Source: Aquila chrysaetos chrysaetos
Taxonomy: Eukaryota > Chordata > Aves > Accipitriformes > Accipitridae
Assembly: GCF_900496995.4 (NCBI RefSeq)
Contig: NC_044005.1
Span: 18,667,363 to 18,731,362, forward strand
Length of the DNA: 64,000 nucleotides
Reading direction: 5' to 3'
The translations under genes and the position numbers were made by a program. Of this stretch, positions 38,301 through 50,300 are shown piece after piece (the stretch's first letter is position 1; the number at the start of each line of letters is the position of its first letter). The notes below the pieces were generated by a model. It saw nothing but the letters and a program-made list of their open reading frames with translations. It made no database searches and had not been told where the DNA came from.

Positions 38301-41300
38301 TAGCCTATGTTGGTGATATCATTATGCTACCAGCAGGTACAGTTCCTTTAGCAAAAGCCTTAAAAGGCTGGGACAATCCCCAAACAGGCATAAGTTAAGG
38401 TTGAGGGGGAATTGATTACATTGATCTATTTCCCTCCACACTAGGGAATTTAACCCATTTAAATTTACCATCAATGTCTACTTTACTCTTTACTAAGACA
38501 GGACATAGTGAGCAAACAGTCAATGACTTGGAAGGAAGGAGAGAAGAGACAAAAAAAGCTGATGATATGCCTTTACAAAGCTTAACTAATTTGGAGTACT
38601 TTGGTATTAATTCAAAACACCTCTGATGTCCCTACTGGCCAGCCACACATCTGTGGGAGCATGGACACTTGCTAGTTAAATACGTTCATTTTATATTGCT
38701 ATAGTATGCCTAAGCATTTCTGTGTGTTGCCAGCCTGTAACTGTTCCTGTCAGCATACCAGAAGTGTATTATGTCTTGAGAGTGAGAGGGGATCTATGAT
38801 CTACTCATCAATCAGTGTAGAGATGCCCTGATTAGTGTTTTCTTCTACTTTTGCTTGGGTTGCTTCTGAAAATCAAATAAGTGTTTGGTCAAACCGGCAC
38901 TCTCCTGTTTCATATTATATGTGATGCCTTTATGACTCTGTTTAATCTCTACCTTTTGACTTGTTGAGGCAGCAGCTAGTATAATAACATACAGGGAGAT
39001 GGAGAACTATAAACAGTAGAGATTGTCTGGGGTAGGTGAAAGAGAATGTAGGCTGACCTGCGTAGTAGGAAATGGAACTGCTTTAGTAAGGACAATTTAA
39101 TGTTCAGGGTTAGTCACATGAAGGGATTTTGCTGCTGGAGAGTTCATTAGCATTAAATGTGCTTTACCCTTCCCAGAATCTTGCACAACTACCCTCTCTT
39201 TTTGGCTTCAGCCACACTTAGAAGACCAAGGATTATAAAGTGACAGGATTTTACGCTGTCCTTTCAGTTAAAATAATCAAAATCACTAATACTCCTCAGT
39301 CATCTGAACTTATGTAGGTCCACTTAAACCACTTCAGTCTGGTTTACAAACTAGCAAATTAGATTAGTGCAACAGAAGTAAGCTTTAAAGCTAGTTTCTT
39401 GCCTGCATTTGGAGCATTTGTTAGGTGAGATTTCTTCCATTAAATCTGCACAGCTTTTCTAGCATGCGGTAGGTTGTAGTTCTAGAGTTTAGGAATGATT
39501 GTTGATATCATATTAGGCCATTCACAGACTGCAAGTCTGAAAGAAGAGAATTATTTGGTCTGGGGTTACTAAGAATTCAGCATTCTGATAGAGGTTTGCA
39601 TTTACTGTAATATCACTTTGATGAGTATTGTTATTTCTGCATCATGGGAAGATGGTTCTGTAAAAGAAATCTGCTTATTCATATCCTGTACAAGTCAGGA
39701 AAAGAGCCTGAATAGAAACTCTGCAATTCTGTTTTCCACTGAAATCTGTTTTCCTGCCCTGAAGTTGCTTCAGTGTTACTCTATAAGAAATACATAATTA
39801 AAAAGGAAATTTTCCTTAACCAAAATTCTCATCTAGTAAACCATCTAGTAAAAGATTTAATAAAATCTTTGCAGAGATGAGATTGGTAAACCATACTTGC
39901 TTAAGCCAAGGACAGTCTTTGATGCTTAGTCATTCAGGCTTGGTACAGAACTAATTGAATTTGGTGGAAATCCAACTCTCTTCTTCTGCTTGGCACACTT
40001 TGGATTTGTGTGTCAGTGCACAAGGTTTTAATTTAGATTTTCTCACAGAATGCAGAGCATCGCTGAGAACCTTTTGTTAAGTTTTGTTACCTGTACCAAG
40101 TCTGAAGTAACTTCTGGTTTCTGTTTAAATAAGAAATCAAAACAGGTAAATGAGAGAGATTTTAATCATAGTCTCTATTACTAATGCAACTACAAACACT
40201 GAGTTTTGGGTTAACCAGTGCATTTCAGCCCTCTAGCAAGCCTCAATCTCTTATATTTGAATGCAGTTTCTTTTGGACAATAGGCTGCTCTTAGGCCTGC
40301 AAAGCTGTTTTTCTTCTGGTCTCAAAGGTAAAATCTTTGTTAAAGCTAGTAATGAAAATCTGCTTAATTTCAGGCAGACGTGTGCCATGCGTACCAGATT
40401 GTCCACCGAAATGGAATTCCTGATGAACAGATTGTTGTCATGATGTATGATGACATTGCTGATAATGATGAGTAAGTGATGAATGTGCACTAGTCACAAA
40501 CTATATGGTTACTACAAACATGCCATAGTCATCAATGTGTTTTGACTTTGTAGTAGTTGTAAGAAAAGCCTTTAAAACCACCTGTGATATCCATAGAGGC
40601 GTTTTATCCATCAGAACAATAATTGTCCTTTGAAATGTGCTCACAAGCTTTCTAAGCCTTACTCCACAACTCAGCATCAGTTGTGGCACTGAGGACTGTA
40701 GAGCTTCATTGGTAGGAGAGTAAGTGATCTGAACTCCCAGGCATAACAGTTTACAGCAGATAAGTAGCCTAAAACCACAAACATAGGGAAGCTCCATATA
40801 TGACTTGCAGGGCTTTTTTGAAAGGACGTTATCAGATTAATTCCCAGAATGTATATTCAGCAAAGAAGTGAACAGTCCCATTCTTGGTGACTGTCTAGAG
40901 CGTATCATTGCTTTCTATATGAAACAGTTCAGTTATACAGCCTCTAATTCTGAGACAACTTAAATCAGCGGACTTCACATGCACAGCAGCACTGGGAGCA
41001 AAGAGTAAAGGGGACTAAAGGCAAGGCTGAAAGTGGAGAGATGATAGTATAAGAGACCACCCACCTACATCTTCACATTAATCGATGTGATCTGAGGCGG
41101 GATACTTGAAGGTACTCTGAGGGTAAGGACACTTGAGGCAAGCATACGTAGCTGACTGAAGTGAAAAGGCCATTATAGTCTGAAATCACTTAATGACACA
41201 TGGTGCAAGTACCCATACTCTCTCTCAGGCAAGCTGGCCAGTCAGGACAGTTTAAATGGTTTCCTAGTTGTTCTGTGGTCATTGTGTGGCACCTGGCTAA

Positions 41301-44300
41301 TTCTTCATATTATGTTCCATTTAACTTTCAGAAATCCAACAAAAGGCATTGTCATCAATAGACCTAATGGCACAGATGTGTATGCTGGAGTGCCCAAGGA
41401 CTATACAAAGGAGGTAGGAATGAAACACCGTTCCCCAGGAGAGGTTCAGCATTAGCCAATGCTCTGAATAAATTCTTCCAGCCTGTAGCTTACACTGCAA
41501 AATGCACATAGTATAAAGCCTTCAGCTTATTCACCTGCATGGTTTGGCATGAAGTTTGGTGTTCATAAGATGAATATAAACAATAGATGATTTGAAGTGA
41601 AGCAGTGGTCATAAAAGTAAACCCTTACACTCTTTCTGTGCTGGCACACAAAATAAAATGAGGAGAAGTCTTGCATTCATAAATGTTCTAACTCAATCTG
41701 AAGATCAGCTGTTTAAGACTAGTTGTTTCATTAAATCAGAACAGTAATCCAATCACTTGGTGATTTCACAATTCAGTATCCGAGTGAGTCATCAGTGGCT
41801 AATACATTATATAATGATGGATTGAAAAGGATGGCCAGCTAAACTTGCCATCCACGTATGGATTCTGACTTTCAGAAGCCATCTTTCTAAATGAAGATTT
41901 TGTTGTTGTTTTTATGATCAGATTTAACTTTAATCCTTTTAAATCCTTAGGATGTTACTCCCAAGAATTTCCTTGCTGTCCTCAGAGGAGATGTGGAAGC
42001 AATGAAGGGGGTGGGATCAGGAAAAGTACTGAAAAGGTAAGAGAAGTTTAATTTAGAAAATAATTGCATGCATAGTTTTACATAGGCACTGATTTCAACA
42101 TAAGAAGAGGGTAAATTAGAGCAACTTGAGAATCCAGCAAGACTATTGATGGCAGTTCCAGGTCATTCACATTAGAAATACAATGGTTCTGGTTTCTTAA
42201 AGTATACAGCACCAAGAAGCAACTGCTGATATTTGACTGGCATGGAGTCCAGTATAGATTAAGGAATAAAAACTGAAGAGGATAGTATCAACTGTATTAA
42301 GGTATTTGTTATTTAGACTATTATCTTTTGCAAGAGTGGCTCTTCAAAGAGCGTTTTATTAAGGTTTGGAGACCTCTAGAAAGGGTTTGCTAAGGCTTGG
42401 CTTAATGTACATGAACAGTTGTATTAGTCACCTGAAGCGGTGAGACTTAGCAGTCAGTGGTAGAGGGACAGAGATAGCTTAAACAGTTCATCAGCTGAAA
42501 GAATTGCATGTCTAATCCCAGCCTTGCTCTTTGTGGCAGATGTAAGGTTATTGAGGCTTTGAAGGTATTGAAATGGAATTATGGTTTGTATTTAACACAA
42601 AAAAATCTTTGAGATTGAAAATGCATTATAAGCAATTAACCTTGTAATTGATGTATTATGCTTAAGGTATTTGTAAACTAAGTTACACAAATGATTGTAA
42701 GTTTGGCAATATTCTAATATATGAATAATAATAAATTGTAGACTGGCTAAGTAGAATGTAAGATCTATAATTAATGGGTGTAGTTTATAAAGGCTTACAT
42801 AATTTAGATGATTCAAGAATAAAAGCAATATATTTGAGGGCCTAATTAGAAGACCTCTTGGAAAGATACCTGGTGTCAGTTATTCATCTTGCTTCTATAG
42901 AGTTTGAGATATGAAAGTATGATGCCTGTTTACTACGTGTGTTATATTTCCGACTCAGTACTGCTGGTAAAGAGTTATATGATGTTATATTTTTCTGTGT
43001 ACAGTATTTCCTGCAAAACCTTTAAGAATTTAAATTTGACCATTTGGAGGGACTAACCTAGTTAAAGAAAAATTGTGTAAATGCCTATCTTCACCTGACA
43101 GTTTAATTTCAGAGGCAAAGCAATGAAACAGAACAGAAGAATTCTGCCCTGGTATTGGGGAGAAGAAAAAAAAGAAGGAACAGGATAGCAGTCGAATAAG
43201 CTATTGCTCTCAACTGTTTAAACTTCATCCTGAAAAGCTGATATATGCAAGGCATGTAGGCAAAAAGTTATTAAATTGCTGCACATTTACTAGATTGTTC
43301 TCTTCTAGTAGCTGGAATGAGTCAAGAGGTGACTATAAAGCATTTTTTGTTAAAAAAAAAAGTACTTCAGAACACACCTCACTTGTGAAAGCTTGATGTT
43401 ACAAGTTAAATAAGGGAGTGGCTATGCAGAGGGCCTAAGACTCTTAGCTACTCAGGAAGACAACTTGAACCCACATATAAAAGTCCTAGTTATTTACATT
43501 TCACCTTGGTTGAATTTTTTGCACTTAAGGTCAAGAGTGGGAGCCAGAAAAGTAACACCCAGCCCTTCTTTGTTAGGCACTGTTGTGTGAATTTCCAAGT
43601 GGCCTGACTTCTGCTCTTGGGTGGGACAAGAACTCAATTATCCTCTGCCCAGAAGGCTTCTAGATTGTCTTCCAGGTTGTTCCCGGAGGTTATTGGCCAG
43701 GCAGAAGGTTGGATGATGTTCCCGTGAGCTGCTGCAGTCATACCTCTTTGCAGACAGGAAAGAGCAAGGACAAATACGGATTTCTGGACCACTGATAACA
43801 GAGGAAGAGAGGAGGGCTTAGGGACTGCTTCCAATCTTTTCCAATATTTTATGTTTAATTGTCCCAGTTTAAAAGCAAAATCCTTTTGCAGATTTGGCTG
43901 TTAGGGCAAGACCTTAATATCACCCAAACGCGATCTGTTTGATTTAGAGTGCAATAAAAATCTACGGCAAACAGTGTACTACACAGACGTTAGGGAATCA
44001 AAGCCTGTGAGCATGCAGCGCTCAACCGATTGTAGAGCCACTTAGTGCAAATGCCAATCTAGCCTAATGGGTGAGTTTGTATATGCATCAATTCTTCATG
44101 GAGATGTAGGCTGACACTGATTTGGCTAAGTATGGCCATACAGATCACAGCAAGGTAGTACATAAACATACCTAAGGATCTTATCAAAGAAGTTTTTATG
44201 GTTTATCCCTGTGTTACTGGTGCCTCAATATAACTTAGTTATAAAAGCATTCCTTTTTTACCAGACTGCTACAAATGCCCACAGTATAACAGATTCTTCA

Positions 44301-47300
44301 GATAGGCATTAAAAAACAAAACAATTGTGGTCCCACCATACTCGATGTACCAGCCCCTGCCTGACCAAGTTTACAGTTTGAAACATGAAGTATAATTGCC
44401 ATATTCCCCATGCTTGAGGGACTAGCCTATATCCCTGTTTTCATTCCTTTTGCAGACACTCACCTCCTCTCCTAAGCACCCAAAGTAGTATGCTTTGGGA
44501 GGAAAAAAATATTACCAAGAGGAGAAGGTTCTTCAGCTGTATTATTTTCAAATGTTGACATGTCTTGGCACTGAGAAGCAGATGATTGTTGTTTTAATGA
44601 AGATTAGGTTGGAGTGGTTAGAAAGAATTTGCAATTTTTTCATTACAGTGGTCCCAAGGATCATGTGTTTGTTTATTTCACTGACCATGGAGCTCCAGGA
44701 CTTCTGGCTTTTCCTGATGACGATGTAAGCATTTTGTGGGATTACTTTGTCATAAAAAACATCCTTTTAGTGACATACTAAAATAATAAGTAATAAATGT
44801 AAAACACAAAAATATTTGATGCACTGCCGTATTGAGGGGGGAGGCAGAAAAAGAGCAATATTCTCATCACCACAGTTTGGATTTGTTACAGTTTGAAACT
44901 GAAGCATTCAGTTGAAATTAAGTTATGTCACTTAATATTTCACTGGACTTTGTTGGTCCAAGCAGACTGTTTCACACAGGTATGACTTGGCTTTCTGGTG
45001 CACTATGCATATCATCTGGGACCATTACTCATCATTTCCCGAGTGGTAAATACTAGAACTTTGTATTTCAGAAGGGCAAAGCAATCGTTATATTTAATGG
45101 GAAACAGTATACATATTCACAACAGTTAGTATTTATTCCTGTTAAGTGAATTGTGTGTCTGTTGAACATAAGTGGTTTTAATACAAGCCTTCTTATTTTA
45201 CAGCTTCATGTGAAGGACTTGAATAAGACTATTTGGTACATGTATCATCACAAAAAATACCGGAAGGTAAACAAGCATATCAGAAGTTGTGAGATTGAAA
45301 GAGCAGCTGGCATGGAAGAGAGAGAGATTTGTCTTTATTTTGAGAGTTGTTTAAAGCAGGAGGAAGCTGTTGCCATGCGATGAAATTTGAATTAGGATTT
45401 TGCGCTTAAAAAGATTGATCCTCTCCAAATTTTCTCTTTCCATTTTTAGTTTACTGTATATTTGCAGTTGATGTTGAGATGTAGCATACTGCCTTTTGGT
45501 AACGGTATATATTCTGACCAACGGTGGAGAAATAACATTCATAACTACTACACCCTCATAATATCCATCTGACTCTCTCTTCCTGTGCTTTGTTCACTTC
45601 AGACTGCACTGTTACTACAGGAAGTTTGTATATACCTCATGTTTCTCTTACAGTTACTAATATAGTTTAAGAGACTGTAACTGTTGTCAGAAAATTTTGT
45701 GCATATATTTCATCACATGTAGTTTTAAGCAGAAAAACTATTATTTTGAACATTTTAGTAGCTTGCCTTTTTTAAGCAACTTTCTGTGGTAATCTCTCTA
45801 CTATGGCATGCTGTATTTAGGAACACATAAATGGCCATTGGTTCCAGAAATACTACATTCAATAGTGGTACATTGCTGTGCTTGAAGAGTGACTGTATAT
45901 TTGATTTGTGCTTTGTACATTAGTCACTAGATCCCTGTGGGCTCTATAGAGATTAATAGCATCATTTTGTTGTGATTGTCTCCCCTTTCCACATAGTTTA
46001 GTTCCCCAAAATGAAAAATTTATCTATTTGCTTTTGTGTTTTATTTTGTAGCATTATGGATAGCTTTTGTTTCAGGGATAGCAGTACAGGCCAACTAGCT
46101 ACAGCTGAAAAGCACTGAAGGACTTTTCTCCATTTCCTCATGGAATTTCTTAAGGTCTCTGATTTATTTTATAGATGGTGTTTTATATTGAAGCATGTGA
46201 ATCTGGATCTATGATGAATCATTTGGCTGATAATATCAATGGTGAGCAATCAGTTAACTTACTGGACTTAAATGCCCCAACTTGTCACAGACCTAAACAG
46301 ATACCGTGTCAAGGATAGGTTCAAGGCACTTTTATGTAGAGTTTTAGCAGAGGAGCACAAGAATTAGAGAAAGTAATATTTTCCATTTATGGGAAGTTCC
46401 TTTTAAAGAATTAATGGATTCTTCTAAAGACTAACAGGGCTTTCAGTTTCTTGCAAATGAGAAGTTAAAAAAGTATTTCTTTTCAGGAACTATGTGGTCG
46501 CCGTTAACTTGTAGAAGTTAAGTTATACTGACATTTCTCAGCCTCAGCACTGCTAACATCAGGTGTGAAGTTCCTGATACCAGTTTCATTGAGTAGCAAA
46601 GGCACTTGTGAGACACCATTGCCAGGCAATTTTGCTACACTGATTTGCACAATAACCCAGGAAGTGGAACTCAGATTTTTCAGGGCTTCTAAGCTCTCTG
46701 CTGCAGAGCTGGGAGTTCAGCCTTGATTAGGACAAGGAATCACAATCTTTTCAAACTCCTGTTCTGTGGCAGGGAGACTGAGTGCTTTCTTGTAGTTTTG
46801 AATCTGCGATTCCAGGGAAGACCAGCCACGTGCCTATCCATGGCTTCCTGGGTCTTTGGCCCTGGAGTATGCTGTCTGGCACCCACCCAGACTCCTTACA
46901 GCCCTATCAGAGATTTACAGAAATTTCACACAGAATGTTTCATATTGATGATTGTTCAAAATAAATGCTCAGTGAATCAGCATTTTTCAAAGTTTGTTCT
47001 ATCGGAAATTTCCAGTCTGAGGACTCTCTGGTTTTACCACCAGCTTTGCCACAAACTTAAAAAGGCAGAAAATTGGCAGTTTATGTATTACAGTACGAAG
47101 CTGTCTTTGGCAGCCTTCAATGATGAACTACAAAGCTTAACTGGTTACTTGGTAAGCATTTTAAAGGGTGCTAAGAGGAGCACTTTACTACACAGACAAG
47201 ATTTAAGACTTTTTTTGGCTTTTGAACTTTAAGTACATTCTGAGTAGAAACTACACTATAGCTCTGTAAAAGCATGCCTAACACTTCTTCATTTTGAAAC

Positions 47301-50300
47301 GTGGACTTTCCTTCAGTTACGCAAGTATGCTATGAGTTGACTTTGGCAAAAAGCCAAAATTACTTTTGTCTTAATAATACCTCTAAAGATGTGTTTACAG
47401 TATTTCTGTTGTGTTAGAGATGACTTATGGGGAACACTGTGCTTGGGGTAGAGGTTGTAGAAGTTTGTTTTGCTTTTCCCTCAGTGTAGATTGTTAATCC
47501 AAGAAAGGATATTACTTAGAAGGTGGCATTTTCTGGAAGAAAAGATGATTTAGGGGATTTACTCCATGTTTGGGAAAAAGTCCTCATTATTGTAATAAAG
47601 AGAATGAATGTGTAGATGGTTATCAGTATACAGTGTTTTCAGGCAGTTCTTTGAATAGTAGATTTTTCCTTCAGAAGTGCATATTCTTCTTTAAACACCC
47701 CAGACCACACATTTGGCAGCAAGGAAGGAGCTCTTATAACAGCACTGAGGCTGACTGAATAGAATAATTAACAGGCTTCTTTCCTTCCTGCTGTTTAGAA
47801 GTAAATGACTGAAAGGCAAAATACTTAGACAAATATATCATGTGCAGCTAAGTACTAAATCATGTGGGGATTAAAAAAAAAGAAAAAAATTACTTTCTAT
47901 TTGGTTTACAGTTTATGCAACAACAGCTGCCAATCCCAGAGAGTCATCTTATGCATGTTATTATGATGATGAAAGGCAGACTTATCTTGGGGACTGGTAC
48001 AGTGTGAATTGGATGGAAGATTCAGATATGGTAAGTTACTCAGATGAGGTTTCTGCATTTCCATGCATGAAAAATCACTAGGCTTTTTTAAAAATAGCTC
48101 CTTTACAGGATTTGTGAAAATACTTGTTTTTAATCTGAGACGGAAATCAACAAATTGTGTTGGTAAAAGTATTTATCTACTACTCAGAACCATATATAAT
48201 CTTTATTTGTTTGGGCCGCTAAATTTATTTCTGAAACTAACTTGCAGAAACATTGTTTTCTTATCTATAAGATTAGAAACTGTCTAACTTCTAGTTTCAA
48301 ATTCATATAATCTCCATTTGCTAATCTGAGACCACATCTCCAAGTTTGTTAAACAAATTGGGCAGTTCAGTAATTTGTACCTCTGCTTCAGGGATCCTTA
48401 AATACTGAACTGTGGCTAACCCATTTGTTAGCATAATGGAAAAAGTATTAATGAAACAAATCTGGGATTTGTATGCCAGCCCACTCCCTTCTTGCCCATT
48501 TGCTGGGAGATTAGGAGATCATGAAAAGCAATTTGAGAATATGCTGTCAAATCTTCTTTTCAATTTTTACTTTTATGTCTTTCAAAGGTTGTATAGCTCT
48601 TGCCCTATACTTCCTTCTCCATACTGGCAGCTAAGACCCTTTCCAGGTTTCCTTGCATTTTTAGAATAGCTGAATTTAAGTATCTGTGACCACATGGAAG
48701 TTTCTTCATGCAGGAGGATCTAAGAAAAGAAACACTCCACAAGCAGTTTCAGCTGGTGAAGAAACGCACCAACACCAGCCATGTGATGCAGTATGGAAAC
48801 AGAGTATGTATTTGAGTGGGCTTCCTGGTCAGATATATCTTAAAACCTTTTGTGCCCTATACTTTCATATCTTTTAAAAAAAAAAAAAATCACTATAAAT
48901 TGGCAGGGTTGATTTAGAAAATAAAACTGTTCATCTCAGAAGACCACTTAGCATTTAAGGGACGGTGGTCCTGATGCTAAAGGAAATACAGCCTTGTATT
49001 ATGCTTTAATCCAAGGAGTCAGAATATGAATTGCCCTCCAAGCTCTGCCAGTGACTTAACACTTCACTCAAATATAAGAAGGGTATTTACCACTTCCAGG
49101 CATGTTATGAATATTAATGAAATGTTAATAAGTAGATTGATCCCTCCAATGGGAAGAGCTAAGAGGTGATGTATCATTTATAATAGTCCCATTATTCAAC
49201 AGATTAAATATTTGTTAAAAATAGAAGTCAGGTTACTTAACCTGATGGTCTTTTTCCCCACAGTGAGTTTTAGAAATAAAAGTTCCCCGATTTTTCACAG
49301 CCTTGACCTTGTATTAAAAAACCCAATGTGCGCACATACACACATACAGCCCTATGATCTCCTTTATTTTCTCTAATAAAGCAAGTTTAGAGAGTTAGGT
49401 TTGCATGGCAAAGCAAAGACAGACTACCTACTGGAGGTGATTGACAGTTTCCATTTGTTTACTTTCTAACCTTCAGAGCATCTCCTCCATGAAAGTGATG
49501 CAGTTTCAGGGCATGGGGAAGAAAACTATCCCCATTTCTCTGCCACCTGTAGAACACTATGACCTGACACCTAGTCCTGATGTCCCTTTTGCAATCATGA
49601 AACGAAAGTTGATGGCTACCAATGACATTAATGAGGCTAGGAAGATTGCTGCAGAGATGAAGACACACCTGGAGGTAAGCAAAAAAAAAAAAAAAAAAAA
49701 AATTGAACTACACATCAGGTCAGATTCATTTCCATCATAAGCAATGGCAGAAGTAAGACCCCTGAAGCCAATGGGATTGCTTCCAGTTTTTGCAAATTGC
49801 AACAAAATTACTCTTCAGACTGGTAACCTCTAGCTGATGGTTTACTCTTCCTTTAAAATTCAGGGATGTGTTCCACAAGGCACATTCAGTAGTGATTATC
49901 TAGGGAAATGCAAGCAAATGCAAAAGTTGGTCTCACAGCTTTTATTGCCAGGAAGTTACTCATCTGCATCCATAGGGATTCTTGTTGGGAGGACTTATTC
50001 TTTGGTGTTAGAGAAACTCTTGTCTCAGTAGAACTGAAATCTCCCAAATCAAATAGCTGCTGCAGAATGGTAGTCTAGAGAAACTCTTGTCTCAGTAGAA
50101 CTGAAATCTCCCAAATCAAATAGCTGCTGCAGAATGGTAGTCAGTATTGGTGGTGTTTTCTTTCTTCTGGCAGAACACTAGAAGGACAGTGAGTGATTTT
50201 GGGTGCCAAGAGTCTGACTTTCTCTCTCCCTAGTTTTCATTTGTGTGTTAAGAGACAGGTCCAAAAGACTGTGCTAAAAAAAAAAAAAAAATGGCAAAAT

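Larger units (their letters stand above)
32382..40373 (+). other. LGMN: LGMN intron 2 (8 kb)
   Basis: The largest coding intron. No gene or well-preserved transposon recognised. It contains a diverged local duplication of about 50 bp (35471-35520 and 36374-36423). Open frames here are short and without domains. Confidence 0.6.

Noticed and set aside
46723-47232. 169-codon open frame inside an LGMN intron
   Set aside because: No recognisable domain, lies wholly within an intron of a well-defined gene, and the translation looks random.
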